A stretch of DNA of 64,000 nucleotides from an uncultured Latescibacterota bacterium (GTDB lineage: Bacteria; Latescibacterota; UBA2968; UBA8231), in NCBI GenBank assembly GCA_958295495.1, contig OY282352.1, positions 5,898,049 through 5,962,048 on the forward strand, read 5' to 3'. The notes under the pieces were generated by a model. It did not search any database. It was not told the origin of the DNA and saw only the letters and a list, made by a program, of their open reading frames with translations. Both the position numbers and the translations under genes were made by a program. Shown here piece after piece: positions 8,602 through 17,646 of this stretch. Every line of letters begins with the position of its first letter. The first letter of the stretch is position 1.

Positions 8602-9447
8602 ATGAACCGCATCCAAATTATCGAGCAAGTTTACAACGCACTCTCTGCGAAGATCACCCAAGGCGAGATCCCAATTTCTCTTCGAGCACCTGCCTTGGTC
8701 GGCACAGTCCAAGACGACCCATTTGACTGCTGGGTTGCAGATACGATCAGAGGCGCGCTGCCAGATATCGAAGTGTTCCATTCAGGGAAACTGACTACTC
8801 CGGATCTCGTGTTGAGATGCAAGACTACCAACTCACTACTCGGTCTCGAGGTCAAAAAGCTTATCCAAAAGAAGGACGGCAAAGATCCACGAGGTCTTAC
8901 CATTGACTACAATAGCTGTCTTCCCTGTGGGAAAGCCCTTGTAAAGGTCGGCGAGAACACGGTCGAGGTGCCTTGTTTTTATCTCTTTGCCCTTCTCAGC
9001 CCCGACAGCTCTTCCATGGTCACAACAATCTTGATGGATGGAGATTTTCTCAATTACGATTTTGAACTCCACAAGGATGCAAAATATGCAAATCAAAGCG
9101 AGTATGACCACGGCCCTTATGGAGAAGGCTCCATCCGTCACCGCAGGATGTACACCTATCCGAATCCACTTAACTATAAGCTGAGCTTTTTCCATTTGCG
9201 GCACATACTTATTGTCAAACAGCATGAATTGGCATCCTTTGCTAGACGATGGGCACCCTGTACGGATTTAATTATCCGTGCCGATAAGTATCAAAACGCT
9301 TTTTACTATATCGTGATAGACGGTGTGAGCGGAAAGTATCTCCCTTTTCCACTGGAGAAACTCCCCGTACGTCAAGATATTTTCAAAGCGTGCAAAGAAC
9401 GCAAGCCTAAGGAGCGCACTGCCTCCATGCCACAGCTCCCGGAGTAG
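8602..9447 (+). CDS. Probable type II restriction endonuclease, PD-(D/E)xK fold
   Basis: A 281-residue protein with no family I can name. It contains a plausible nuclease core, P67-D68 followed by E83-V-K85 (the TTPDLV ... GLEVKK spacing), typical of PD-(D/E)xK restriction enzymes. The decisive evidence is context: its stop lies five bases before a DNA methyltransferase gene on the same strand. The coding sequence is visibly more AT-rich than the flanking genes and uses different codons, indicating acquisition by transfer. ATG 8602 follows AGGACAAAGATAG. It probably cuts unmethylated invading DNA; recognition sequence unknown. Alternative: an accessory nuclease of the methyltransferase. Confidence 0.65.
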   Translation: MNRIQIIEQVYNALSAKITQGEIPISLRAPALVGTVQDDPFDCWVADTIRGALPDIEVFHSGKLTTPDLVLRCKTTNSLLGLEVKKLIQKKDGKDPRGLTIDYNSCLPCGKALVKVGENTVEVPCFYLFALLSPDSSSMVTTILMDGDFLNYDFELHKDAKYANQSEYDHGPYGEGSIRHRRMYTYPNPLNYKLSFFHLRHILIVKQHELASFARRWAPCTDLIIRADKYQNAFYYIVIDGVSGKYLPFPLEKLPVRQDIFKACKERKPKERTASMPQLPE

Positions 9448-9451
9448 CAAG

Positions 9452-11614
9452 ATGCCACGTCTCATAGAGAACGATTTTCCCTATGCTCGCCTTTCTGTGA
9501 TTGCAGAGGCCGAATCTTGGAGAAAAGAGGTACATCGCCCGGTTTACTACATCCACAAATGGTGGGCGCGCAGATTGGGCTCTGTTTTTCGGGGTATTTT
9601 GCTGGGCGCATGTCTCGACGAGGGAGAGGACTTCTGGAAACGCTTCTATGGAAAGAACGATTTTGCTGAAACTGTGATTTTTGACCCTTTCATGGGAAGC
9701 GGTGTCACCATAGGAGAAGCAATCAAACTTGGTTGTACCGCTTTAGGTCAGGATATCAATCCAGTCGCCTATCTCACATGTCGTGCGGCCTTCACTAAGT
9801 ACGATCCGTCTGAAATAGTCGCTACGTACCAACTCCTCGAGCGCACGGTCAGTCCCAAACTATTAAGCTACTTCGAGACGCGTACCGAAGAAGGCCGTAG
9901 GGCCACCGTACTGTACTACTTTCTCGTCAAGGTTGTGTCGTGTCCACAATGCAGTAAACAGATCGATCTCTTCAAAACTCGCATTTTCTCAAAGAACGCC
10001 GTACCCCGCAAAGACGCCAGTGCCCGCGCACTCTGCCCCAGTTGCGGTGCCGTCAATGCGACGCTTTACAATGCCGATTCCGTGAAGTGCTCTGTCTGTG
10101 GCATAACATACGATCCTCAGCAAGGCAACATCAAAGGGGCGAAAGTCGAATGCGATACATGCGGCCATACATTCCGCCTTGTCGAGCGGATGAAATCAAT
10201 GCGTGGTCCTCTTGGTTATCGTCGGTACGCCAAGATAATCCTCACCGCGGAGGGGCAAAAACAATACGCTTCTATGAATGCTTTCGACGACGCCCTTGCA
10301 GAACGCATCGCACGAGAGTTTACTTGCATCCGCTCCTCCTTCCCGCAAATTGAAATCGCGCCGGGTTACAATACAAACCAGATCTTGAAGCACAACTACC
10401 GCTTCTGGCACGAGCTGTTTTCCGATAGGCAGCTCCTCTGCATCCACCACCTGCAAGAGGCCATTCGGCAGATCGATCACGCCGAGCATAGACTCCTCTT
10501 TGCCTGCCTGTTCTCTGGAGTGCTCGAGTTCAATAACCTGTTTGCATCTTTCAAGGGGGAGGGAACAGGGGCCGTGCGGCATATATTTTCACACCATGTC
10601 CTCAAGCCCGAAGTGATGCCCATTGAAGCGAACGTCTGGGGTACAAATAAGTCGTCTGGATCGTTTTCCACCTTGTTCCGCTCTCGCGTCCTAAATGCGC
10701 TTGCCTACAAGGCTGATCCAACCGAGCTCTACACGGCACGGGGAAAGAGCACTAAAGTTGGAGGAATTAATCGGCCCCTCGCCGTTTTGGTGTCCGATGA
10801 GTTTGCCTCGTCCGCGAACGGAAACGACGCGGTTTACCTCACTCAAGGCGATTCCAGTCGCACCACTATTCCAGACCGCAGGGTGGATGTCGTTGTAACC
10901 GATCCCCCATTCTTCGACAATGTTCACTACTCCCAACTCGCCGATTTTTTCTTTTACTGGCTGAACCAACTTTTGGATTATTCCAAAGCCAAAACGACGA
11001 GACGGCAAGACGAAGTCCAAGATACGAGTCCTGTTCTCTTTGCCAACAAGCTGACATCCGTGTTCGCCGAATGCCACCGCGTTCTCAAGCATACCGGGCT
11101 GCTCGTGTTCTCCTATCACCATGCTCGACACGAAGGGTGGACATCTGTCCACAGAGCTATCCGACATGCCGGATTTGTGTGCAAACAGGCTTATCCGATT
11201 AAGGCTGAGATGTCCGTTTCCACGCCTCTGAAACAGGCTAAGACGCCGATACATCTGGACTTGATACTCGTCTGTGGCAAGGAAGAAAACGGGGTTGTCC
11301 ACCACGTCGCCAACGTCGATATTGCTCGTGTTCTTCGCAGGGCAGAGGACCAAATTCGCGCCCTCAAATCGGCTAGTATATCCGTCTCACTCGGAGATGC
11401 AAAGGTGATTCTCATGGGACGCTTCCTCTGTGCAGCGCACCGCCTGCGGAATCTGGACCGGGAAGAGACATTCCTTTCCGATATTGAAAGGCGTCTCGAC
11501 GACTACGTGGCCGACGTGATCAAAGTCCAAGGAGAGGTTCTATATACACAAGACCCTTCTGAGCAACTGGTCCTTTTTGAAGAGATGGCCAACTATTTAA
11601 CCGACAGCGGATAA
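9452..11614 (+). CDS. DNA methyltransferase with multi-zinc insert (restriction-modification)
   Basis: A 720-residue amino-methyltransferase (N6-adenine or N4-cytosine) resembling DUF1156-type proteins. The N-terminus has the family block RPVYYIHKWWARR. S-adenosylmethionine binding motif I is DPFMGSG (78-84) with QDINP at 100-104, and catalytic motif IV is TDPPFFDN near residue 483. Between them is an insert of about 80 residues with four CxxC pairs (C164/167, C195/198, C213/216, C234/237), i.e. two zinc ribbons, probably part of target recognition. The order motif I, insert, motif IV resembles the alpha class. It starts five bases after the nuclease gene. Composition is more AT-rich than the surroundings, consistent with transfer of the whole pair. 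Confidence 0.85.
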   Translation: MPRLIENDFPYARLSVIAEAESWRKEVHRPVYYIHKWWARRLGSVFRGILLGACLDEGEDFWKRFYGKNDFAETVIFDPFMGSGVTIGEAIKLGCTALGQDINPVAYLTCRAAFTKYDPSEIVATYQLLERTVSPKLLSYFETRTEEGRRATVLYYFLVKVVSCPQCSKQIDLFKTRIFSKNAVPRKDASARALCPSCGAVNATLYNADSVKCSVCGITYDPQQGNIKGAKVECDTCGHTFRLVERMKSMRGPLGYRRYAKIILTAEGQKQYASMNAFDDALAERIAREFTCIRSSFPQIEIAPGYNTNQILKHNYRFWHELFSDRQLLCIHHLQEAIRQIDHAEHRLLFACLFSGVLEFNNLFASFKGEGTGAVRHIFSHHVLKPEVMPIEANVWGTNKSSGSFSTLFRSRVLNALAYKADPTELYTARGKSTKVGGINRPLAVLVSDEFASSANGNDAVYLTQGDSSRTTIPDRRVDVVVTDPPFFDNVHYSQLADFFFYWLNQLLDYSKAKTTRRQDEVQDTSPVLFANKLTSVFAECHRVLKHTGLLVFSYHHARHEGWTSVHRAIRHAGFVCKQAYPIKAEMSVSTPLKQAKTPIHLDLILVCGKEENGVVHHVANVDIARVLRRAEDQIRALKSASISVSLGDAKVILMGRFLCAAHRLRNLDREETFLSDIERRLDDYVADVIKVQGEVLYTQDPSEQLVLFEEMANYLTDSG

Positions 11615-11727
11615 TTTGGGGCGACGCGGGCTCGATTGCGGCACCACGCGATAAAGCTCCATTTTATTCGTCCTTGCACGGTGGTATGCTGCCGAGCGAT
11701 GGGCAACAGACATAAGGAGAGCGTCTC

Positions 11728-13623
11728 ATGGCCGACTATTGTTGCGACGTGGTAGTGAAAAAGGACGTGATGGTATCCATGCGGGATGGCGTCCGCTTGG
11801 CGACCGACCTGTATTTTCCCGCCCGCGATGGGCAACCCCTACCCGGCAAATTCCCCGCAGTCTTTCACCGCACGCCCTACGACAAAAGCGACGCGGAGCG
11901 CAACGGTGGCCGGTTTTTCGCCCAGCGCGGGTACGTGGCCGTCTATCAGGACTGCCGGGGGACGTTCCAGTCCGAGGGGGATGTGAACTTCCTCTTGCCC
12001 GAGGCCGAGGACGGGTACGACGCCTTGCAGTGGATCGACCAGCAGCCGTGGAGCAACGGCAAAGTGGGGTCGTGGGGGACCTCGTGGTCGGGCTGGACGC
12101 AGACGGCCATGGCGGCGTTGGGGCCGACAAACCTCAAGGCCATGGTGGTCAACATGAGCGGGGCCGACGCGCACGAGTCTTCGGTGCGGCACGGAGGTGC
12201 GCTGGAACTGCGGTTTTTGGCGTGGGCGTTTTGGCATTCAGCGGCCAACGCGCAGCGCACACTAAAAGCCGACCCAACAGTTGATGCGGCCCTAAACATA
12301 GGCGCGCCGGCCTTTGCCGACTGGCTTACGAGAATGCCGCTCCGCAAGGGACAGACCCAGCTCAAATTGGTGCCGCCCTACCAAAAGTGGGCACTGGACC
12401 TGCTGACCAAGGCCGACTATGACGAGTACTGGCAGCACCCCAGCTACGCGCCGGCGCTCTTTTGGGACGACTTCCCGGATGTGCCGATTTTGCTCATTGG
12501 GGGCTGGTACGATTCGTACACGCGCTCGACGTGCAAAAACTACGCGGGACTGGCAGAGCGCAAGCAGGAACCGGTGCGGATGCTAATGGGGCCGTGGACG
12601 CACGGGACGCAAACACTGGAGCAGAGCTTTGCCGGCGACGTGGAGTTCGGCGAGGACGCGGCACTGGACGACTTCCGCTACCTGCATCTGCGCTACTTCG
12701 ACTGGGCACTCAAGGGAGTCGATAACGGCGAGGCGAGCGCACCGCCGGTGCGGATCTTCGCCATGGGTGGCGGCGGCGGCTATCGCACCAATAGCGGCCG
12801 GCTTTTCCACGGCGGGCGTTGGCGCGACGAGGCCGAGTGGCCGCTAGCCCGGACGCGCTATACCAAGTACTATCTGCACGGCGACGGCACCTTGTCGCCG
12901 GAACGGCCGGCCGCAGACGGCGGCGATACAGTCTATCGCTTCGATCCGGCCAATCCCGTGCCCTCCATTGGCGGCAGTGTCTCGTCGCTTTCCGAGATTG
13001 GCCCGCTGCCGCCGGGCGTGGGTGCTGCGGCCAATGCGCCGTGGCGGGCGCGGGTCGAGCAGTTGATGGTGCCGGGTGGGTTCGATCAGGTGGAAGGACC
13101 GGAGTTTTACGGCTGTGAGCCGCCCTATCTACCGCTAGGCTCGCGGCCAGACGTGCTGGTCTTTACCACTGAGCCGCTTGCCGAGGACATGGAGGTGACC
13201 GGGCCGATTGAAGTGCAGTTGTGGGTCTCATCGTCAGCGCCGGATACGGACTTTACCGCCAAGCTGATCGATTGCTATCCACCGAGTCGCTGGTATCCGC
13301 ATGGCTACGCGCTCAACCTGACCGACAGCATCGCGCGCTTGCGCTACCGCAACGGGCGCGAAAGGGGCGAGCTGCTAGCCCCGGGCGAGGTTGCCGAGCT
13401 GGCGATTACCCTCTATCCGACGAGCAATGTGTTTGCCGCCGGGCATCAGCTCCGCCTCGACATTTCCAGTTCAAACTTTCCCCGCTTCGATGTCAATCCC
13501 AACACCGGCGACCCCATTGGCCAAGAGCGACGAAGGCAGGGGGCGGACAACAAAATTCACCACAACGCGGCGCAGGCGTCACACGTGGTGTTGCCGATTA
13601 TTCCAACTAGGAGAAACGCATAA
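11728..13623 (+). CDS. CocE/NonD-family alpha/beta hydrolase
   Basis: A 631-residue serine hydrolase of the CocE/X-Pro dipeptidyl-peptidase family, acting on esters, acyl groups or prolyl peptides. The nucleophile elbow is GTSWSG with S119; the oxyanion-side tyrosine lies in RTPYDKSD near residue 50. Domains in order: alpha/beta hydrolase with helical insert (about 1-340) and a C-terminal jelly-roll X-Pro-type domain (about 400-620) with the LRLDISSSNFPRFDVNPNTG block. No signal peptide is evident. AAGGAGA precedes ATG 11728. Its stop overlaps the next start by one base, so it forms an operon with the Gfo/Idh/MocA gene. The true substrate is unknown. Confidence 0.88.
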   Translation: MADYCCDVVVKKDVMVSMRDGVRLATDLYFPARDGQPLPGKFPAVFHRTPYDKSDAERNGGRFFAQRGYVAVYQDCRGTFQSEGDVNFLLPEAEDGYDALQWIDQQPWSNGKVGSWGTSWSGWTQTAMAALGPTNLKAMVVNMSGADAHESSVRHGGALELRFLAWAFWHSAANAQRTLKADPTVDAALNIGAPAFADWLTRMPLRKGQTQLKLVPPYQKWALDLLTKADYDEYWQHPSYAPALFWDDFPDVPILLIGGWYDSYTRSTCKNYAGLAERKQEPVRMLMGPWTHGTQTLEQSFAGDVEFGEDAALDDFRYLHLRYFDWALKGVDNGEASAPPVRIFAMGGGGGYRTNSGRLFHGGRWRDEAEWPLARTRYTKYYLHGDGTLSPERPAADGGDTVYRFDPANPVPSIGGSVSSLSEIGPLPPGVGAAANAPWRARVEQLMVPGGFDQVEGPEFYGCEPPYLPLGSRPDVLVFTTEPLAEDMEVTGPIEVQLWVSSSAPDTDFTAKLIDCYPPSRWYPHGYALNLTDSIARLRYRNGRERGELLAPGEVAELAITLYPTSNVFAAGHQLRLDISSSNFPRFDVNPNTGDPIGQERRRQGADNKIHHNAAQASHVVLPIIPTRRNA

Positions 13624-14786
13624 TGGAACAATTGCAGTTGGCCCTTGTGGGTTGTGGAGGCATGGCCGGGGCCCACGTGCGCGGCTTGGAGGAGCTAGCG
13701 AAGGCCGGTATTGACGATATTCAGGTGGTGGCCTGTTGCGACTTGGTGGAGACGCAGGCGCAACAGCGGGCCGACGAAATCGCCGAGTTCCAAGCACGCG
13801 AGCCGGCCATCTATACCGACGTGCAGAGGATGCTCGCGCACGTGGAAGACCTCGACGCGGTGGACATCTGCGCGCTGCACTCGCAACACCACATTATCGC
13901 CGTCGCCTGCTTAGAGGCGGGCAAGCACGTGATCATCGAAAAGCCGCTGGCGATTACCCTGCGCGCCGGTCGCAAGATCCTCAATGCGGCCGTAGATAAC
14001 CGTTGCCAGCTCGCGGTAGCGGAAAACTACCGCCGCTCGCCGCAGGAGCGGGCCAGAGCTTGGGCCGTGGCCAGCGGGCGGATTGGCCGACCGCGCACCT
14101 TCTATTGGCAGGAAGCGGGCTTGCGGTTGGGCAAGTGGGGCTGGCGCAACTTCAAGCGCGACGCCGGCGCCGGCTGGATACTCGACGGAGGCGTGCATTT
14201 TGCCGATTTGTTCCGCTATCACTTGGGCACTGAGGCGCGGCAGGTGGTGGCGCGGGTACACGGCTTTGAGCCGTATCGCTACGACGAGCCGGTCGAGCGC
14301 GAGGGAGCTTGGCCAGTGGATGTGGAGGACTGCGCCATGGCGCTGATTGACTTCGATGGCGGTGCGGTAGTGCAGTGGACTTGGCAAGGTTCAGCACCGG
14401 GGCAGGACTTCAGCAAGCGCGTCCTGTACGGCAGCGAGGGCTGCATTGACTGGGAGAGCGGGCTATGGACGCACACCGGTGAGAACACATCTAACGAGGC
14501 ATTGGTCGAGGCGTATCAGAGCAGCCTCGCAGAGGACGAGCGCGAGCGGCTGTTCCCCAAGGGGGTGGAAAATCCCATCGCAACCGAGTTGAAGGATTTC
14601 GCCGATGCGGTGCGGGGACAGGGTACGCCCGAAGTGGATGGCCTAGACGGCTATCGCTCGCAGGCGATCTGCATGGCGATCTTTGAGTCGGAGTGGTTTG
14701 ACCGGCCGGTGAGCTTGGCCGAGATCGAGCGCGGCGACTTGGAGGGCTACCAAGCCGAGATTGACCAAGCGTTGGGAATTGATTAG
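13623..14786 (+). CDS. Gfo/Idh/MocA-family oxidoreductase
   Basis: NAD(P)-dependent oxidoreductase of 387 residues acting on a sugar or cyclitol. The Rossmann motif GCGGMAGAH starts at residue 10 and the conserved EKPLA lies at 106-110, whose lysine usually takes part in catalysis. The C-terminal part has the expected beta-sheet domain, including GAGWILDGGVHFADL with the histidine typical of the active site. Its ATG overlaps the TAA of the hydrolase gene (TAATG), so the two are translationally coupled. A converging SGNH hydrolase ends 30 bases downstream. Substrate is not predictable; the family is greatly expanded in genomes of this kind. Confidence 0.92.
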   Translation: MEQLQLALVGCGGMAGAHVRGLEELAKAGIDDIQVVACCDLVETQAQQRADEIAEFQAREPAIYTDVQRMLAHVEDLDAVDICALHSQHHIIAVACLEAGKHVIIEKPLAITLRAGRKILNAAVDNRCQLAVAENYRRSPQERARAWAVASGRIGRPRTFYWQEAGLRLGKWGWRNFKRDAGAGWILDGGVHFADLFRYHLGTEARQVVARVHGFEPYRYDEPVEREGAWPVDVEDCAMALIDFDGGAVVQWTWQGSAPGQDFSKRVLYGSEGCIDWESGLWTHTGENTSNEALVEAYQSSLAEDERERLFPKGVENPIATELKDFADAVRGQGTPEVDGLDGYRSQAICMAIFESEWFDRPVSLAEIERGDLEGYQAEIDQALGID

Positions 14787-14815
14787 GCGGCGACACTAAT
14801 GAGCAAGTGAAGTTT

Positions 14816-15430
14816 TCACTTCCCGGTGGCGTTCTTAGACGCACGAAACCACCAACTGGACGATGAACCTATAATACGCGCCATCTTGGAATAGCCCTCA
14901 CTTTTTGGATGTGAGCCGTCGTTCCCCGCCACTTCCCGTCTATAGGCGTCATCCGAGCAAAGCGCAGAAAAGAGATCGATGTATGGGACTCCTAGCGCTT
15001 GTGTCTCGCGAGCAAAAGCAAGGGAGAGGTCCTCAATTCTCTTATTCTGTTCGTCGTCAAGAACGGGCGGCGGACCAACCATGAGCACGGTGTATCGCTT
15101 AGCTCCGCGCAGAATCGCTCGGACATTCGCACAAGATTCCGCGGAATTGACGCGAACTTTCCCGTTCTCTATGGCCGTATCGTTGACGCCACATGAGAGG
15201 ACTATGCGACCATCGCAGGAATCGGGCAGCCGTAGGGTGCATTCGTTCTCCCAGCGCAGCAGAATATCTTTGCTCGTGTTTCGCCGAATACCAAGGTTGT
15301 AATAGGTAACAGGTATATCACTCGCATTGGCCATAGCACATAGACGCCCGGCCCATCCGAGAGCCGCCTCGTCACCAGTACCATTAACCAATGAGTCGCC
15401 AATAAAGCAGATCCTTATGTCCTGTTTCAT
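14816..15430 (-). CDS. SGNH/GDSL-type hydrolase
   Basis: A 204-residue esterase-like enzyme with all four SGNH blocks: FIGDSLVNG (Ser12), a Gly in the second block, GVND (Asn), and DGSHP with the Asp-His pair. It would deacylate a sugar or lipid ester, probably in the cytoplasm since no signal peptide is seen. ATG 15430 is the first good start; a GGGGGTG stretch lies about 14 bases upstream. It begins only 28 bases after the original stop of the methyltransferase gene (15459), so the two were an operon before the IS inserted between promoter and hydrolase. Base composition is more AT-rich than the core genes. Confidence 0.82.
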   Translation of the reverse strand: MKQDIRICFIGDSLVNGTGDEAALGWAGRLCAMANASDIPVTYYNLGIRRNTSKDILLRWENECTLRLPDSCDGRIVLSCGVNDTAIENGKVRVNSAESCANVRAILRGAKRYTVLMVGPPPVLDDEQNKRIEDLSLAFARETQALGVPYIDLFSALCSDDAYRREVAGNDGSHPKSEGYSKMARIIGSSSSWWFRASKNATGK

Positions 15431-15458
15431 TGCGTTATGGACTGCACCCCCTTGAATT

Positions 15459-15512
15459 TTATTTTTTCCACCCGATAACAATACTCTGTTCAGGATCTAT
15501 AGGGCGGATCTC
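15459..15512 (-). pseudogene. Severed 3' end of the O-methyltransferase gene
   Basis: This piece encodes the last residues EIRPIDPEQSIVIGWKK and a TAA stop. Removing the IS and one copy of the five-base target duplication joins it in frame to residue I321 of the methyltransferase to the right. It is the original C-terminus of that gene, cut off by the insertion. Confidence 0.85.
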
Positions 15513-15517
15513 TATAT

Positions 15518-16576
15518 TAGGACTTACGCAAGCTCCATAGGAATAGAAGGGGATTTGAGTTGTTGCTGCAAGTACTGAGCCCACCAGCCGTGTTTGACTT
15601 GATAAATGGTTTGCTTGGTCTGATACGCCACGTGCTGCAGCCGAACCCAAACCAACAGGGCACACCCGATGTGATTGCGAACAATTCGTGCCCGTCGACA
15701 TTGACACCTTTCAAGCCCTGTCACCTGTTTGGCTTCCCGATGAAATTGCTCAATCTTCCAGCGCCAGGTACACGCCTGTTGTGTAACCGATGTGTCGTTT
15801 TGAGCGAGGTCGTTGGTCACGACATAATCCGTGCGTCTGGTAGAAGACGCCACCCGGAATAATTTCACTTTGTGGTCTTTGGGAAACCCTTTGACTTTAA
15901 TGCCTTTACCTTGTTCGCATTCCGTTTCGGTCCAAGCTAAGCTATCTACGCGTTGGTAGGGTTTTATGCCGCCCGAATCGTCCACGCGCCGATTCGTTTT
16001 CAGGGGGCAGTAATAGATTTTTTGCAACTGCTCAATGTGTAGCATGATGGCTTTTGAAGCATACCAACTATCCATCAACACCGCTGTAAAAGGGAGTTTC
16101 TTCTGGTAGACTAAGAGAGACAACATGTCTTGGAGATGATCCAACTTGGTTTTACCATCTCCTTGTGGATCATAAATCCGATAGTCAATCAACCAGAACC
16201 GATCTAAGACCGGATTGACATAAACACAGGTGACGACGCCAATACCATTGATGAGGGTGTGGGTATTTCCACTATATTGACGGCGAGCTAACGCAATCTT
16301 CCGAGCGTGTCGCTTATCCAAAACGGTGTCATCAAAGATAACATAGCCTTGGGAGGTCAAAACAAGGTGCGCTTTAACATTTTCCCATACCAAGCGCGGG
16401 AGGATACGATCACCCGCTAGATACCGGTTGATCCTATCATGGCTGAACCCTTCGCTATGGTCGGCGAAATGGGTCAGGGTATAGTTGAGGGGACTGCTGA
16501 GCAAATACTGACAGTAATCCAAGCGCGTCGGTTGGGCCATATTCACCTCCGAACTGAGTCTTTTGCGTAAGTCCTA
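15518..16576 (-). mobile_element. IS701-like insertion sequence (about 1,059 bp)
   Basis: The element is bounded by perfect 14-bp inverted repeats, TAGGACTTACGCAA (15518-15531) and its complement (16563-16576), and flanked by the direct repeat TATAT (15513-15517 and 16577-16581), the likely target duplication. It holds one transposase gene. Both ends and the reading frame are intact, so it may still be active. It interrupts an O-methyltransferase gene. Confidence 0.92.
15524..16546 (-). CDS. IS701-family (IS4-like) DDE transposase
   Basis: A 340-residue transposase filling the insertion sequence. The catalytic triad is readable: FDDTVLDK (D72/D73), VLMDSWYASK (D159) and WKIEQFHREAKQ (E266/E271), the last matching the YREK-type signature of IS4-related elements. 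The order and spacing fit the IS701 group, common in cyanobacteria and other environmental bacteria. Start at 16546 lies just inside the right inverted repeat, next to a GGAGGT ribosome-binding site. The gene is uninterrupted and its codon use differs from the GC-rich core genes. Confidence 0.92.
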   Translation of the reverse strand: MNMAQPTRLDYCQYLLSSPLNYTLTHFADHSEGFSHDRINRYLAGDRILPRLVWENVKAHLVLTSQGYVIFDDTVLDKRHARKIALARRQYSGNTHTLINGIGVVTCVYVNPVLDRFWLIDYRIYDPQGDGKTKLDHLQDMLSLLVYQKKLPFTAVLMDSWYASKAIMLHIEQLQKIYYCPLKTNRRVDDSGGIKPYQRVDSLAWTETECEQGKGIKVKGFPKDHKVKLFRVASSTRRTDYVVTNDLAQNDTSVTQQACTWRWKIEQFHREAKQVTGLERCQCRRARIVRNHIGCALLVWVRLQHVAYQTKQTIYQVKHGWWAQYLQQQLKSPSIPMELA

Positions 16577-17539
16577 TATATCTTGAAAGCCTGCTTCTGA
16601 TATCATTTGTTGAATCTCGGAGCCAGTCCACTGTTTAGCCTCAATGTTGTTGTAAAAAACATGCAGGCCCTGGAATGCTGCTAGCAAAGGACCTGTCTTC
16701 TCTTCATTGAGAAGAAATTCCGCTGCAATAGCCACACCGCCTTCAGGTAAAGCTTCATAGCATCGCTGCAGAATACACATACAGCGATCGCGTCCCCAGT
16801 CGTGTAGAACATGCGACATGAAAAATACATCGGTCTTTGGAGGATAGGTGTCTGCAAAGAAATTACCCGTTTGGAACGCGATTTTTCCCGAAGAATCCGT
16901 CTGAGCAAGACCTTCTTCTGCCCCCTGACGATTATATTCCAAGTCGAAGACGATAGCGTCTAAGTGGGGGTAGCGTCTTGCGATGCCCACTAAATGCCCT
17001 CCTGTGGCTCCACCGAGATCAACTATCTTTCTGTACTTAGAAAAATCGAACGCTTGCGCCACACAGTCGCCCCAGATGATGCGCAGATGATGGCGTTTGG
17101 GATAAAAGGCCATAGAGGGACGACTCTTACCCGTTGCTTTGTCCAGCCAGCCAGCCCCTTTTTGGGGGCTATCCGTGAGAATGGCCTCTTTGATCTTAGC
17201 ACCGCGCTCAGGATCGACATAACCGGCTCGTCCAAAAGCAGTATACTGATTGTAGAGTGCTTGGCCCTCCACGAGAAATTCCTCCATGTCACCAACATTT
17301 GCATAACGATCCCCATCTTTTCTCAATACGCCTATTGCTGCACAGGTTACAGCGAGAACCTCGGCAGGCCGCAACTGGATACTCATCTGTTCGGCGATCT
17401 CGGCAATGGTCTTGGGACCGTCAGCCAGTTGGGTAAATAGCCCCAGTTCAAGGGCACAAGCCAGTACATCTTGGGCTTCAGCACCAACGCTGATTTTCCA
17501 GAGTTGGTAATAAGAATCGCTCTTGTTATGTAAACTCAT
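16574..17539 (-). CDS. SAM-dependent O-methyltransferase (family 2), C-terminus cut by IS
   Basis: A 321-residue protein like acetylserotonin or other small-molecule O-methyltransferases. Residues 1-100 are the helical dimerisation/winged-helix domain. The SAM-binding block is IVDLGGATGGHLVGIARRYP and the catalytic region is HVLHDWGRDRC, with the His/Asp typical of the family. The frame ends in a TAG formed by the first bases of the IS inverted repeat; the original protein continued 17 more residues, found at 15459-15512. Since only the tail is lost, activity may survive. GAGGG precedes ATG 17539. It is AT-richer than its neighbours and probably acquired. Substrate unknown. Confidence 0.83.
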   Translation of the reverse strand: MSLHNKSDSYYQLWKISVGAEAQDVLACALELGLFTQLADGPKTIAEIAEQMSIQLRPAEVLAVTCAAIGVLRKDGDRYANVGDMEEFLVEGQALYNQYTAFGRAGYVDPERGAKIKEAILTDSPQKGAGWLDKATGKSRPSMAFYPKRHHLRIIWGDCVAQAFDFSKYRKIVDLGGATGGHLVGIARRYPHLDAIVFDLEYNRQGAEEGLAQTDSSGKIAFQTGNFFADTYPPKTDVFFMSHVLHDWGRDRCMCILQRCYEALPEGGVAIAAEFLLNEEKTGPLLAAFQGLHVFYNNIEAKQWTGSEIQQMISEAGFQDI

Positions 17540-17646
17540 TTTCCCTCAGATAAAAGTGATAGAACGAAATTAAAAGTGTTTTTAAAACTCCTTTGCGGGG
17601 CGGGCAAGACTTGCCGAGTCCCTTCAGATTCGGCCAAGAAAGGTCG

